In this document: positions 11,416-22,884 of the stretch, in pieces | Layout of the letters: every line of letters starts with the position of its first letter | How positions within the stretch are numbered: position 1 is the first letter of the stretch | DNA from: Isohypsibius dastychi | Lineage: Eukaryota; Tardigrada; Eutardigrada; Parachela; Isohypsibiidae | DNA length: 29,510 nucleotides | Assembly: GCA_034696485.1 (NCBI GenBank) | Contig: JAQIWT010000185.1 | Span: 1 to 29,510, forward strand | Direction: 5' to 3' | Made by a program: the position numbers and the translations under genes | The notes under the pieces: generated by a model | Told to the model about the DNA's origin: nothing | What the model saw: the letters and a program-made list of their open reading frames with translations, nothing else | Database searches by the model: none

Positions 11416-12072
11416 TCATTGTTTTCCTGCTGGCATGATAGCAACCGCATCAAGAAATTTCTGCACTGTGCCAGCTCCAAGATAGGTGTTGTAACATATC
11501 TTCCAATGCTCTGCTTGACCCTGGATGGTAGAGGGAATGGCGCTCAAGCAGGAGCTGGGACTTCCAGTGATGTACAGTTTTGCTCGAGCGGCCAATGCAC
11601 TATAAAACGGCTTCCGAAGTTCTGACCACTGCACTTTAGCCCAATCAATATTAAACTTTTGCTTGATTTTTGCGTGAAGTTTGGAAATTGCCGTGTGGTG
11701 GGTTTGCGTATCAACGAAGCCGATTTTGTCAACCTAAATTACAAAAGAGTGTTGCATTATGAAGTTGTAGATGCAGAATCTTGTATGATCGGTTGAAAGA
11801 CATTTCGGGATGTTGGTGTGTACCTGCCAAATTCCGCCATGATATCCAGCTCTATAGGTGTTCTTATGCGTTCCATCCAGAGATTCCACCCAGGCGATTC
11901 TTCGAAGAAACCCGTGGTCTTCAGGGAATATTCCGGAGTTGATTACTTTGTTGACTGCTTCGATCGTTACAGCCGTTCCTTTTGCTTCCGCGGTCAGACT
12001 TGCTTGTCCATTTATTGCAGAAATAATTGCAAAAATCATAGAGCAATATAAAACACAGCGCCTCATTTTCAT
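11416..12072 (-). CDS. Secreted lysozyme-like (transglycosylase-fold) protein
   Basis: Exons 11824-12072 and 11416-11733 (intron 90 nt) join at IWQ/VDKIGF and give 188 aa. Residues 1-23 (MKMRRCVLYCSMIFAIISAI...) form a signal peptide, so the product is probably secreted. The core RRIAWVESLDGTHKNTYRAG, then YHGGIWQVDKIGF, matches a lysozyme-like family I know from aquatic invertebrates. In the lysozyme superfamily a Glu in this helix is the catalytic acid, so Glu in WVES is the likely catalytic residue. A conserved second half follows (LRKPFYSALAARAKLYI, then QAEHWKICYNTY). The expected role is cleavage of bacterial cell-wall glycan in digestion or defence; this is inference. The start is the ATG at 12072; the frame extends upstream only through non-ATG codons. 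Confidence 0.78.
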
Positions 12073-13865
12073 CGTGAAAAAGAACAGGATCACGGGGAAC
12101 TGGGCCGGTTTTCAACGTACCGGTAGAATAAGGAGTGGTGCACAAATTTGATATTTTATAGGTGCGTACGATGTGATACCTGCAGCTTTCTCCGCCTCGA
12201 AAACAATCCCTTATCTGCATCGACCTTGTTTTGACTGCTTATATCGTTGTTGATGATCAGCCAAGTGCGCTCCCAATCCAACTGCTTTTGAGATAAAGCG
12301 GCCTCAAATTTCTTGTACCCGGTAATGACGTATATTTTATTTGGTTATCCTGTTAACTCACGAACGTCCTATTATTTTGTTGCTTACATTAAACCGCGAG
12401 CTCAATTTTTTACTACCTCCCCATGCAGAGCAAACCGAAAAAGTATTATTTCACCATATTGTGTGCTATGTTCCAATCTTTTATTCGTCATTCGAGCAAG
12501 AATAAACGGTCAGAAAAAGTGATGTGCTCCTGGGCGTTAAATTGCTTCCCAAACGGGACGTATTTGTATCAAAAGATGTCTGTCGTTTTGGGTGCATATG
12601 TCATTCCGCTTTGGCTCGATTAAAAGATGAATAAACGCCGCTTCCGACATGGAGATTAAGTAAGCTGAATCAAGGACGAACAAGTCTTTTCATGTCAGAA
12701 TACTCAATTGATCACTTCATTGCGGTCTCTATTTTTTCGTTTATGCATTCAGACTGAAGAAGGGCGACACACTCCAGACTCTCCATTATTTTAATGACAA
12801 CGGACGAGGTTTCTCTTTTATTACAGGCATGGCCTTTTCTAGAAATGGAAACTATTTGATTGTTTGCCTGTGAACTGTAGAACTAAACTAGCTGGAGAAC
12901 ACGCCTTGATTTAACGCTGGACCTTTTAACGATTCTGAAATGTGCAATGACAAGCTCCATCAATCAGCGCACGCATGTAAATTGACCCTTTGACTGGCGT
13001 CACATTTGGGTGACAGGATTTTCATTGCGAGCGACAATAGAGACACTTGATCCCGTTTCTCACAACGTTTTTCTTGACATTTTTTGCATGTTGAGTAATG
13101 ACCATCCAAAAGCCCTGTGAATTGTTTGTTTCTAAATGCATTATATCATATTGAAAATAGACTACACGGCAGGCATGTACATGCCTGCCGTGTAGTCTAT
13201 TTTCACTATGATTATATTCCCGTAATAAAGTCGGTTAGGAAAATGCTCGGAAAAAGAGGAAAATTTAAAATCCGCGTAAAATGACCAAAAGAGGAAACCA
13301 GAAACTAAAAGCGCAATATTTTTATTTTTTCTTACCATGTGTGTTTTCTCAATTGAGTTGAAAAGCCAGTGGTTAGGCGTTGTCAGCTCAGGTCGTTCAA
13401 TGACGTTTCGGATGTGACACCAGTAAAAATATTGTCGTGAAATGGGTGACTGCAACATTTGTTTAGAATCTGGCAAGAATATACCATCAATAACACCGGA
13501 TCAGGATCACAATATTCGAATCTACTCAAATGTGCTTGAAGCGGCTCGCCATGAAGTCATTCGACAATAATTGACTGATCCGGCGCCAACCGGCGGCAAA
13601 CTCAAATTAACCCAATTGTCACCATGGTAGGTCCGTAAATTCTTCAGTCACGCCAATGGCAATTATGCAATCTGAGCACACATCTCGGTCATTTTCATTC
13701 CTCGGTAATCTATTTATTGTACCACCTTCAAGCATATCGTAGGCAGGAGATCAAGAAAGCTGGACGTTCAACAAAGCAAATAACAGTTCAATCTGATAAA
13801 GAATGAATGAGCAGAAAAATATACAGTTTTCTTTATCACGAATGCGTTCCAACGCTAACATTATT
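12073..13865. other. Intergenic region with a long palindrome
   Basis: No supportable gene in 1.8 kb. Short ORFs on both strands show no family features. The one striking element is the palindrome at 13145-13212, listed separately. Confidence 0.5.
13145..13212. repeat. Loopless palindrome, 54 bp perfect core
   Basis: Positions 13152-13205 read the same on both strands, with 27-bp arms meeting at TGTACA and no spacer. The arm carries ATAGACTACACGGCAGGCAT. One mismatch outward the symmetry resumes, giving 34-bp arms over 13145-13212 with a single mismatched pair. Such a sequence can form a cruciform or hairpin. It may be a small inverted duplication, a foldback element, or an assembly artefact; I cannot choose from one copy. 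Confidence 0.95.
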
Positions 13866-14499
13866 TTACCACGGTCGCCATACAATTTCCGGTTTACAAT
13901 CTGCCGACGAATCCAGACTGGAATATGAGCCGGAAGAGGAGGCCATGGATGGTGCTGGACTCTGGGGAACCATCGCATATGTCAAGGAAGGGCTTGGTGA
14001 ACAATGGAAACTGGCTTGCGCTAAATGATCCATTCCAGTTGAGCAGAACGCCAAATAATTTGTGACCTTTTGACGTGATAGCTCGTCAACTTTTTCCACC
14101 GTCAAAAACCGATCGACTTCGTGCATACAGGAGAAGAAACCTTCGCGATATTTCTCCTGGGATTCGGATGATGGACTGCTGGATCGGCTTTGAAGCGACT
14201 GTACAAATGCGAGCGTCCGTTCAAGAACTTCCGCTTTATCCAGTTTCTGATGGAGGCTTTTATCGGTGCTGTCTCGTAAAATGATGTATTTTAATTCGGA
14301 GAGGACGGAATTTATGCGGGCGCGTCTTTTCCGTTCAATAACACCCTTTGAAATCTAGAATAAAAAACATTGGTTAGAAGATGAAAAAAATCGGTATGAA
14401 TAAAAGCTGGAACTTTTAATAAAGCAGTCATAAATGATCGAAATTTACCTTGCGGGCAACGGAGGCTGAAGACGTTCGTTTCATATTATCCGAGGTCAT
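13866..14499 (-). CDS. Divergent HES-family bHLH-Orange repressor
   Basis: Exons 14449-14499 and 13866-14354 join in phase to give 179 aa. Exon 1 encodes MTSDNMKRTSSASVARK; exon 2 opens with the bHLH (ISKGVIERKRRARINSVLSE). An Orange-like region follows (YREGFFSCMHEVDRFL, about residues 74-89 onward), then a Ser/Pro tail ending in WRPW, the Groucho-recruitment motif. The only intron lies where the other HES gene of this window has its first intron, so the two are related; later introns are absent. The basic region has Gly (SKGVIERKRR) where hairy/HES proteins have Pro ([10 protein letters not shown]). Gly at this position is typical of Hey proteins, but the WRPW end and lack of YRPW/YQPW are HES-like. 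DNA preference may therefore differ. It faces the other HES gene from 9 kb away. Confidence 0.93.
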
Positions 14500-17400
14500 T
14501 TTTCCAAATTGTTCCAGTATGCGGATCAAAAAAATGTGGATTTGACTTGTGGTAAGCGGATCAATGCAAAATCGCAAACTAAACTGCTGCAAACTGATTT
14601 GACACTTTCGTTGGTTGCTTTATATATGCGATTGGAGAAGAAGCTGGGCACGAGGAGAAAGAAAAGGGGAGGTCATCTCAAGACAAAGTGGGCCATTTGC
14701 GTGCGACAAAATCTTTGGAATTAGATGTGTTGAAAGAGCGTAACCGAGAAGGAGAGAGGCGGATGACCAATCCCACAAGCAAGCAACAGGTGACGGAAGA
14801 GGTTGGAAACTGTTGAGTGCTGAGATTTTTGTATGAGTAGATGATACATTCTTGCAGATGACCAACACGATTACTTCATTCTTCCCCGGATTGTGCCACC
14901 ACGTTGCAAGGACAATTATGATATTTCTGTGATTCTCACCGTTCGCTTTCCGAAGCATTGTAATGAATCAATGAATTTCTTGCTGCAGTTTACGTAAACA
15001 TGGAAATTCAATACATTGAATTAGATCAGGGTTTGGGCCAAAATAGATGTTGTAATGTTGCTGGTATTCCTGAATGAAATATTCATTTGAATCCAGGAAG
15101 GTAACATTCACATTTTCCAACAAGTAGGTGAGAATAACAATTTATTAAGAACTGCTTTCCTTAAAAACTGGGTTGGTCAATGCATCATTCTCAGAAGCTT
15201 CCGCTGGATCAATGATTTAAATATATAAAAGTACTCAGAATTATTACCAGCAGAATAATTCGACAGTCAGAAAACAAAGTTTTTAGCTTTGTACGCAGAT
15301 TATTGTAGTGAATATTTTAGAACTAACATCATCAGATAAATTCAAATTGTTTCACATATAAGAAAAGTTATTGACTCAATTTCATTGATCATGATGTTGA
15401 GTTGTTCCACGGCGTTGAAATGATGTGATAACATTGGTTTATACTGATTAGCAATGGAAAAACAAGATAATTTGTTGCGCGGGCTAGCGGGGTTCCCAGA
15501 AATTCCAACCGACTTTGTTTGCTATCTGACCATATGTCCTGCTGATTGGAGAGACCTTCACAGCAAGAGTTCTTTCAGTTTCACCTGGACACCTGCTTCC
15601 ATATTGCCACTCGTTAACAGTCAACCTGGAACCGCTTATTAGTAATTAACGGACGGTTCATGGGACCATTATGAACAAGTGCTGAGAAAATGGGACCCCG
15701 CTGTGACCAGCTACTCTACAAAAGTGCACCCAGCCTGGTTTTTCCATTGAACATTCAAAGCAGTTTTGATGATCTCATTGCTTCTCTAGCCAGCATTGAT
15801 TTATTGTTCTTCATACAAGAACAAAGATACCATATAATTTTGTCTTGGAAGCAACGCGTCCGATATTATTGATTCATACAAACTATATTAACATATGATG
15901 ATAAAACTCAATAGTGATAATTAACTAAGAATAAACTAACAAGTAAGTACAGGAACACAACCGACCGGGATAATCACATCTTTTTGAAGCCTCTGAAAAA
16001 AGTTTATTGAAATTGTATTTTTAGAGTTATCGCCATTAAAAATAATTCAGATATCACTTGAGAAATTATACAAAATTATTGATTTGATTGAAGTTAAACT
16101 TAAAAGCTAGAAAACAGCAACAGATTTCTTCTAATAAATATTAATCCTGTGGCTAGTCAGGAATCAGCTATATTTGTTTATTTTTGCAATCAGTTTTTTT
16201 GAGCAAGGTTTCCGGAGCATCAGAATAATGCGAGCCTGTGAAAAAGTCGGAGCAGAGTAAAGGAATGATGTGTGAAGTGACCGATGGGAATCGGGATGTC
16301 CATAAAAAGATTAAGCGGGACAGATCATATTCCGGCTGGCAAAATGGAGTGTCATGAATATCTTTTGTTTTTAGTAGCAACGTCATGTGGACAATAACGC
16401 TTAGAGCTTCCTAAAAAGCATTTCCACTGGACAAGTATGTTTATCTATCCGATTTATGTATCAGATTTGTCACTCCAACAGTGCGGCCATGGGGGTCATC
16501 TGCTGGCTGCAATGATTGTGTTGGACAAGCTCCTTCACAGATTAAATTATCACACGATGGGCCGAATTAGGCGAGCAAACCTGCCAGGTATTATTTTACT
16601 ATGTATTTAATACTTCCATTTCAAGAAGACAAAACCAGCCTGATCCGCTTTCACGTAAAAAGAATGTTGCCCTTTTTCCACACTTAAGCAGCTAAATCGC
16701 ATCTTAGACGTACTTTTCTACTTGAGGAACCGGTGAGCATTCGCAGAAAGAGAGCAATATGGACAGGTGCGGCTTAAAGAAAAACGAAACGGTGAGTAAT
16801 TAATCTTGTTCATTTTTACCGTGGACAACCTTTTGTTCACCTTTGCCTCATAAACGCATATATTATGGCATGGATTGTCCCTATTGCGTCGGATAATGGA
16901 GCTTTTGACGGGTGCAGCAGATTTTCTTGGGAAAAGACGGACGCAATTACAGATTTCTTTTCATATTCTGATCGATATCCAAAAGACACAAAACATATTT
17001 AATAGCCCACGGTGACTGATGATGAAAACGTTAACAGACATTTACCATTTATTACGAAAATGAATAAATTACTTGCAATTGTTCTGCGCAAAATGACTCG
17101 CAACAATGCGCAATCTGGGAGTAATCAATAATCAATTGTTTCAAGAGCATTGTATATCTATATCTAAAAGTAACCTTAAAAAATATATCGGGCTGTTTTC
17201 AAAAATCTCCACAATAAATCGGCTTGAAAAAGATGCAGTCACCGGTAAACGATTGGACAAGTGATTATTTTTGGTCAGAACCTGAGCGAGAAGAACTGAA
17301 CAAATTGAATGGCCATTGAAGATGTGAAATTAATCCGGTAATTGTGTGAAAATATTTCCGCCAAAATGTGGCATTTATCTTCACATCCCCAAGAGCTGGT

Positions 17401-17729
17401 AATTACGGTACACTCAGCATGGGTTCCCCATTGGGAAGTGCCAGAAGATGCCGGTATCCTCTGCGCTCAACGACACAAAAGCATACGTTCCCAGCATGGC
17501 ACAAAGAAATCGGCGCAGCTCCGCTTTTGTCGTTGGATTAACTGATACCCTGCTAAACTAATGTTCCGCTCACCACGGGGGACCTCACCTGAACGCGCAT
17601 ATTCCGTTTGTTCACACATCTTTAATCCGTAACAGCTGAGTCCGATGTGAGTTCGTTAAAAGATTAATGACAATTTCCAGAAATCACAATGCTAATGAAT
17701 AGAAAAGTATGCGACACACCCTGATCTAA
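14500..17729. other. Gene-poor region upstream of the divergent HES gene
   Basis: About 3.2 kb without a supportable gene. The left end holds the likely promoter of the HES gene. An isolated ATG with eleven codons and a good splice donor (near 16759-16791, gtgagt) could be a first exon, but I found no convincing partner exon. ORFs at 15454-15642 and 17342-17545 show no family features. The right end lies downstream of OPA1. Confidence 0.5.
14619..14635 (-). promoter_or_regulatory. Likely core promoter of the divergent HES gene (CCAAT and TATA)
   Basis: Read on the minus strand, CCAAT (14631-14635) is followed at once by cgca and TATATAAA (14619-14626). The TATA box lies about 120 bp upstream of the HES start codon at 14499, which would place transcription start near 14590-14595 with a 5' UTR of about 90 nt. 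Transcription data would be needed to confirm this. Confidence 0.45.
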
Positions 17730-20700
17730 TCAGGAGCTATCATCACCGGAGCCGCTGTTTCGTCCGAAAGGTTCCTCATCTTCAAGAAGTTTTGAGAGAT
17801 CTTCCAACTTTTCTTGAACCAGGGTAATCTTTTCTGAAACCAATCAAAAATAAATTCAGATTTCGGCTGATTTGCTAACGCCTAATCATGGTAATCATTA
17901 TAATAAATAATATCATAGAACTATGGTGATGACAATTATCTGTCTATTTGTTAATGAATCAAATAACTATTTATTCATCTACAGTATGTACTTATTTATG
18001 GACTGATTTATCTATTTATTGCTTAATTATTCGAATGAAGAGATACAATCTTACTCAGTTCCTCCGCCAGCTCGATCCTGGGATGATTAAAATACTGCTT
18101 TATCTTTTGCGAATCCCGTTCTAAGCTGTCCAGTATTTGCTTCACTTCACCTTCCAACCTCACACTGAAACCGGGAATCTGGATTGTTAAATACGCATTG
18201 GACGAAAATACAATTTCACACACATTTCGGTTGTGACGAGCTGATGCCGCAATGTGACACTGGCTGTTCGGAGAAGAACTTTTATGCGATGGAATAATTC
18301 CACATCCGCGCAGGAACCCTGGAAACATCAGAAGGTCCAGAACTGGAAACGAGTCTCAGTCCGGACAATCAACTTACTCTCAAAAACTGTTGATTATTAA
18401 GATCATCATTCTCCGAGATGTCACCGCAAAGTGTGATGCGATTAATGGCTTGCTCAAGAAACCGGCACAGGAAGATGTACCGCCAGGTTTCTCTTACAAA
18501 CAGATGGTCCACACGAACATTTTGTGATTCCAAGGTCTTCAGAACGACGTTCGTCTCGTCTTTCGATAGTTCAACTCCATGCTTTAAATCCTAACATTCA
18601 TCCGGTTAACTCAAAATATTCGAATGCACATTGACCTGTACTTCTCCAGGTGGCGCGATGAGCTTTTCCAGTACATCCACAACTGCCCGTCTGTTTCGAT
18701 GTATCGCAGTCTGTTTGCGGAATAAAAACCATTTCTCGAGACTAGACGGACCAAGCAGAGCTCGGAATTCATCTTGCACTGAAAAGAATAAAACATTATT
18801 CGGCTGCAAAAATTCGAAGTCAATTCAGAAGCTTCACCTTTTGAAAGTCTATCAGCACATGCTTGTTCCATAAACCGCACAGATGTATTCCAATCGTCCG
18901 GTGTGATTATATATGGAGCTTCTACAAGACTTGTTAGGGTGGATCTCTGAAAAAAACGACCTCAAGCAAGAAAAGTAAAAAATGGTATTTTTGAAGGACA
19001 CACCAGATTCTCTCGTGCTTTGTTATCCCACTTGTGCAACTTGAAAGTTTCATTGACCACAGTCTGCTTGAAGTTGTTATAGATGTCATCTTCACTTTCC
19101 CTAGCACGTCCGGCCACCGAACTGAACCTTTTATGAAGAGCCTCGGCTGCCACCTGCGCCAAGATATAACTCGTCGAAGGGCCCCCAAGGCGTGTTATAA
19201 GATTGGTACCTCGATACTTTTTTGGGGAAGAGAATTTTCCGCCCAGCTTTTCAGACGAATTTCACCGGATACCTTCAAGCTACACAAAAAGCAACACATG
19301 AATACGTTTTCGGTACAAAGACTTCGGGGCTGCTCACTCGGATCTGGTCCCGGTGGCTACTGGGATGTAGATATGCTCAAAGATGTAATCCACCATGGAA
19401 TTCCATAGTTCCTCTTCCAGCTCGTTTTCCCTGCAGCAAGCACCCATTTAGAAGCGGCACATAGAGAAATCGAAACAAACTGTTCAAAAGGCAGATACGG
19501 TGTTCTTCAAACTCACCAAGATGTCGTCTGGATGCTACTCAAACGTACCACGTCATCCAATAATTGCATTCGACCGTTTTCATACAGCTCATCCTAATTC
19601 CATCAAAACCAGCATCAATATTCGGTAATCAAACAACTCTAAAGCTGACCACGACACCACCGGAAATGCTTTACGCATACACAGTACTTACCCGGTCGAG
19701 AACACGTGCTTTCTGGTATTTGCTCTTCCATTCTTTTTCCAGAGCTGACTTTCTAGCTGGAATATTTTCTAATGACATTCTTGACCTAAGAAATAACCAA
19801 TCAACCGATACCTTTCAATACGTCAATCTGCGGACGCAGAGAACTTTTAACGAATCGCCAAAAATACTGGGCAACACCCTTGCTCAGCTCTTTGACCGTC
19901 AGGCTCTCCGTTTTGAACACTCCCGATCTGAAGCAGAACAAAATGATATAATCAGTAACTCAAGTCTGCAAACCGTCCATGATCATACTGGAAAATTTTT
20001 GAGGAAGCAAAGTAAATCTGCTCAAATTTCTCAACATCTTCCAGCGGCTCGTCCTTTGGTCCACGTCCACAAATAACAGAATAATATCCAAGAGCCTTCA
20101 ACGGAAATACAGACCCATCTGCGATGCGACGGGCCTTTAAACAGTGAACTGAACATCAAATTTTCCCACCCACTTTAGTCAGCTACCTTATCTGGATTTG
20201 CCAAACTTGTTTCAGCCAAGTCAGCTTTTGTTAAAACATAAACTGTACGGCGACCATCTGGATCAAAGTCTTTGACGAGCTCAACTGTCTTGCTGTAGTT
20301 GGAATCTTGCGACCCATCTGAAATCAGTCGATTTCAGGATGTGAAAATAACGACAAAATGTCAAACTAGGACTTACCAATGAGACACAAAATCATGGTCT
20401 GGGGACTCTGTAATAGAGACAGGGAAATCTCCCTTGACCATTCGGGGATAGACACAAGCTTTGACCCATTTGTCTGCCACAACCGGAAATGAAATCACAA
20501 TCAATATGTTGGTCAATGTGCATACCGGTAAGCTCGGCAAGTCAGCGATAACCATACGGCTCAGTCCCGGACCCCGAACGCTCAAAGAGACCGGCTGACA
20601 TGAGGTCTCAGACGCGGCGGCAGTTTTGAGACGCAGCTCCAGTTCCTTCCGCATTTCGTTGACCTTTTGCAAAAAACGGTATTTTTCAAATTCGTTGCAA

Positions 20701-22140
20701 TATCGCACAACAGCCAACGAACATCGTTCACGTTTTCCAAGTCGAACTCCCTGTCGGTATCATTGAACTGCGCCAAATGGTAAGGTCCTTCACATAACGT
20801 GACTTTCAAAGGAACTTGCAACGGAAAATCGCCACTACAATCAAAAACAATACTGAACTTTTTTAACATTTCGTGGATTGTTTGGACGCAAGTATACCGA
20901 GGAAATATCCGAGTACGCATCAACATTTCTAGAAGACTTCTTTTTCCAGACCCGGGGTCACCAACTACAACGACCTGAAATTACACATGTTTTGACCTGA
21001 TTGGGATAAAAATGTTCAACACGCTACCTGCGGTAGCGTGACCTGCCTCCCGAAACTGCGTTGCAAATCCGCGAGATCCTCAAGTATCTCTGAATAAGCT
21101 TCTACTGGGTTGCGCTACAAAATGATCAATCATCACAGGAAATGTTGACGCTGGAAGGAGGAGGGCTTTACTTTGAGCTTTCTGAGTTTCAGATCACGTC
21201 CATCCTGCCTTAACATGATTTGTCGCCGAAGCTCCTGGTTTTCTTTTTCGAGTTTGAATATTTTTTGTTGATAATGTAGCTAAGAAGTTTGAAGTTATAT
21301 ATATCATCTGGCCCACAAACTTTATAATCGATCTTACCTGTTCCTCCAAAAGTTCGCCCTTCAACGACGCGATCTTTTCTTCAATGGAGAGCTTTAATAA
21401 AGAATTATCAGAGCCGCTCAAACTGTGCAGAGACTTTTTTTTCTTAAGAATTACTTCCTGTGTGGACTCCGTCCCAGAATTATGAACGTCCGAAAACTGA
21501 TCCGCGTGTACGGTCAAAAAACCAAACCGACCATACAGAGATGTCAGGTTGTAATTAGCCTGGGAGTAGTTTCTCCACACGTTGATGCAAGACCTAGAAG
21601 GATCAAAATATTTCGAATGCATACTTGACAACAGCATCCGCTTATTTGATTGTCAATCGGAAATCACTTCCGGTCAGAAAATTCTCAACCACGATCTTAC
21701 CTTGTCCAGTTTTGTTGCTCGCTTAAGGGACATGCAGTTCTAAAAGCTCCACTTGTAAATAACAGTGGATATGACAATCGACTCGTAAGCGATAGAATTT
21801 CACGAAAATCCACAAATGCAGCAGGTAATACGGATGAAATTAACGATAATTCCAGTACGGCCAGTGAGTTATTTTGCTGGAAGAATAACGTAAGATGGGC
21901 TCAAAGCTACAAATCAAGTCAAACCTGCAGCATGTCGTCAATAAATTTTCGACCCACAGCAGTACTGAACAGCATGAGCGATAGTTGGTAGAACTTCCGG
22001 AACCGCTTCCGGGACATGTTTATTCCACTCCATTGTGATAGCTGCCTTCCACGAACACTCGTACGAAGCGCTTTATTGGAACATGACACTCGTAATCTTG
22101 GAAGAATCAACCCGGGCTTAGCCAATATTAATCCTGACAT
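17730..22140 (-). CDS. OPA1: OPA1/Mgm1-like mitochondrial dynamin-related protein with degenerate GTPase motifs
   Basis: OPA1 is the inner-membrane dynamin for mitochondrial fusion and cristae shape. 23 exons close in phase to 973 aa: 21925-22140, 21701-21876, 21338-21623, 21172-21279, 21028-21114, 20898-20974, 20732-20834, 20526-20663, 20377-20473, 20187-20317, 19989-20134, 19812-19927, 19692-19768, 19517-19593, 19338-19430, 19210-19279, 19004-19153, 18838-18946, 18636-18778, 18378-18590, 18224-18318, 18055-18164, 17730-17833. The Arg/Ser-rich start fits a mitochondrial presequence. A coiled coil (LEEQLHYQQKIFKLEKENQE) precedes the G domain at 292. Bundle and stalk segments match OPA1 throughout (e.g. 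ALEKEWKSKYQKARVLDR; FKLHKWDNKARENL). Oddity: P-loop is GDPGSGKRS (family GDQSAGKTS), switch I lacks the MMTR segment with its Thr, and G3 is DLPS, not DLPG; G4 TKAD (459-462) is kept. Exons 2 and 3 boundaries are least certain. Length and identity are otherwise typical. Confidence 0.9.
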
Positions 22141-22509
22141 GTTTCAGTTTGTAACAAATCCAGTTGGCCAACCGTCGATTTGAACGAGGTTCCGAATGAA
22201 ATTAATCCTCGAAGCCGACGTTTTTCAGATCATTTGTCCATTCCACTGGTTGTCCTTCTGTTCCGGAGTCCTGAGTGAGGGTTCAACGAAATATATTTCA
22301 AACGTAAATCATCACCTACAGGATAATTTCTAATTTCCAAAAATTATCCGTTTTAAATCCCGAATTCCGAGTTAGAAATTATTTCTTGTCCTGTGTGTAA
22401 AACCACAACATAGACTTTTAGCGGGGCGGAGCATGCTGGAAGGAAGCGGGGCAGCTCCGTTTGATCCAGCTCATCATATCAGTCATATTCGAGTCATAAA
22501 TTCGAGTGT
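22141..22509. other. Intergenic region upstream of OPA1
   Basis: This is likely the OPA1 promoter/5' UTR and the 3' end of the small minus-strand gene. I see an inverted repeat of about 17 bp around 22318-22387 (aggataatttctaattt with aaattatttcttgtcct, imperfect) and no ORF of interest. Confidence 0.4.
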
Positions 22510-22884
22510 TTAAATTTCTTGGTCGATTTTGGAAGTGCTGACTGCTGATTTCTGTTTGCTTCGAGATATCCTGGTTTTGGTAGACAGAAGTTCGCTGTTT
22601 ATGATCTTCATAAAGGTACGAACAATATTGTATGTCGGTGGTAGATCAAACTGGTTTTCAACAAGGTTGGTCGAACGTTTCCTAGAATTTCTTGTAAAAT
22701 AGCTGTCCCTTTCTCAGCTTGAGAATCTAATTGCTCGTTCCCCTTCTTCAGTTTTATTCGTGCTGATAGGACAGAAGAAGCCTTTGATTTTAACCGAATA
22801 CTTCTGTGACATTCGGTCCAGTTCAAATTGAAGAAAAAGTTTTTTGCTGACTCACTTGCACAGAAATTCATTTTGGTTTTTCAT
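22510..22884 (-). CDS. Unrecognised small basic protein, divergent from the membrane-protein gene
   Basis: Exon 1 (22856-22884, MKNQNEFLC) and exon 2 (starting 22803) join across a normal 52-nt intron and read SIRLKSKASSVLSARIKLKK and on to QEILGN. The 3' part is ambiguous. Read straight through, the frame stops at 22608 (74 aa). Alternatively a 26-nt GT-AG segment (22651-22676) is removed and the frame continues FDLPPTYNIVRTFMKIINSE to a stop at 22510 (98 aa). The second version is more protein-like, but 26 nt would be exceptionally short for an intron; a sequencing indel is another explanation. Rich in Lys/Ser, probably helical. I do not recognise a family. Its start codon is 55 bp from that of the plus-strand neighbour. 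Confidence 0.5.

Noticed and set aside
12073-12093. An N-terminal extension of the lysozyme-like protein (seven residues before MKMRR)
   Set aside because: The codon at 12093 is GTG, not ATG, and the signal peptide is complete from the ATG at 12072.
14620-14958. A 112-codon minus-strand ORF upstream of the divergent HES gene
   Set aside because: It covers the likely TATA/CCAAT promoter of that gene, has no family features, and is biased in composition like non-coding sequence.
16759-16791. A possible first exon (ATG plus eleven codons, donor gtgagt)
   Set aside because: No downstream exon with protein-like content and matching phase was found in the next kilobase.
19786-19811. A 26-nt intron in OPA1
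   Set aside because: It leads to a stop two codons after a Cys; the next AG (19769-19770) gives a 43-nt intron and the conserved LEKEWK segment.
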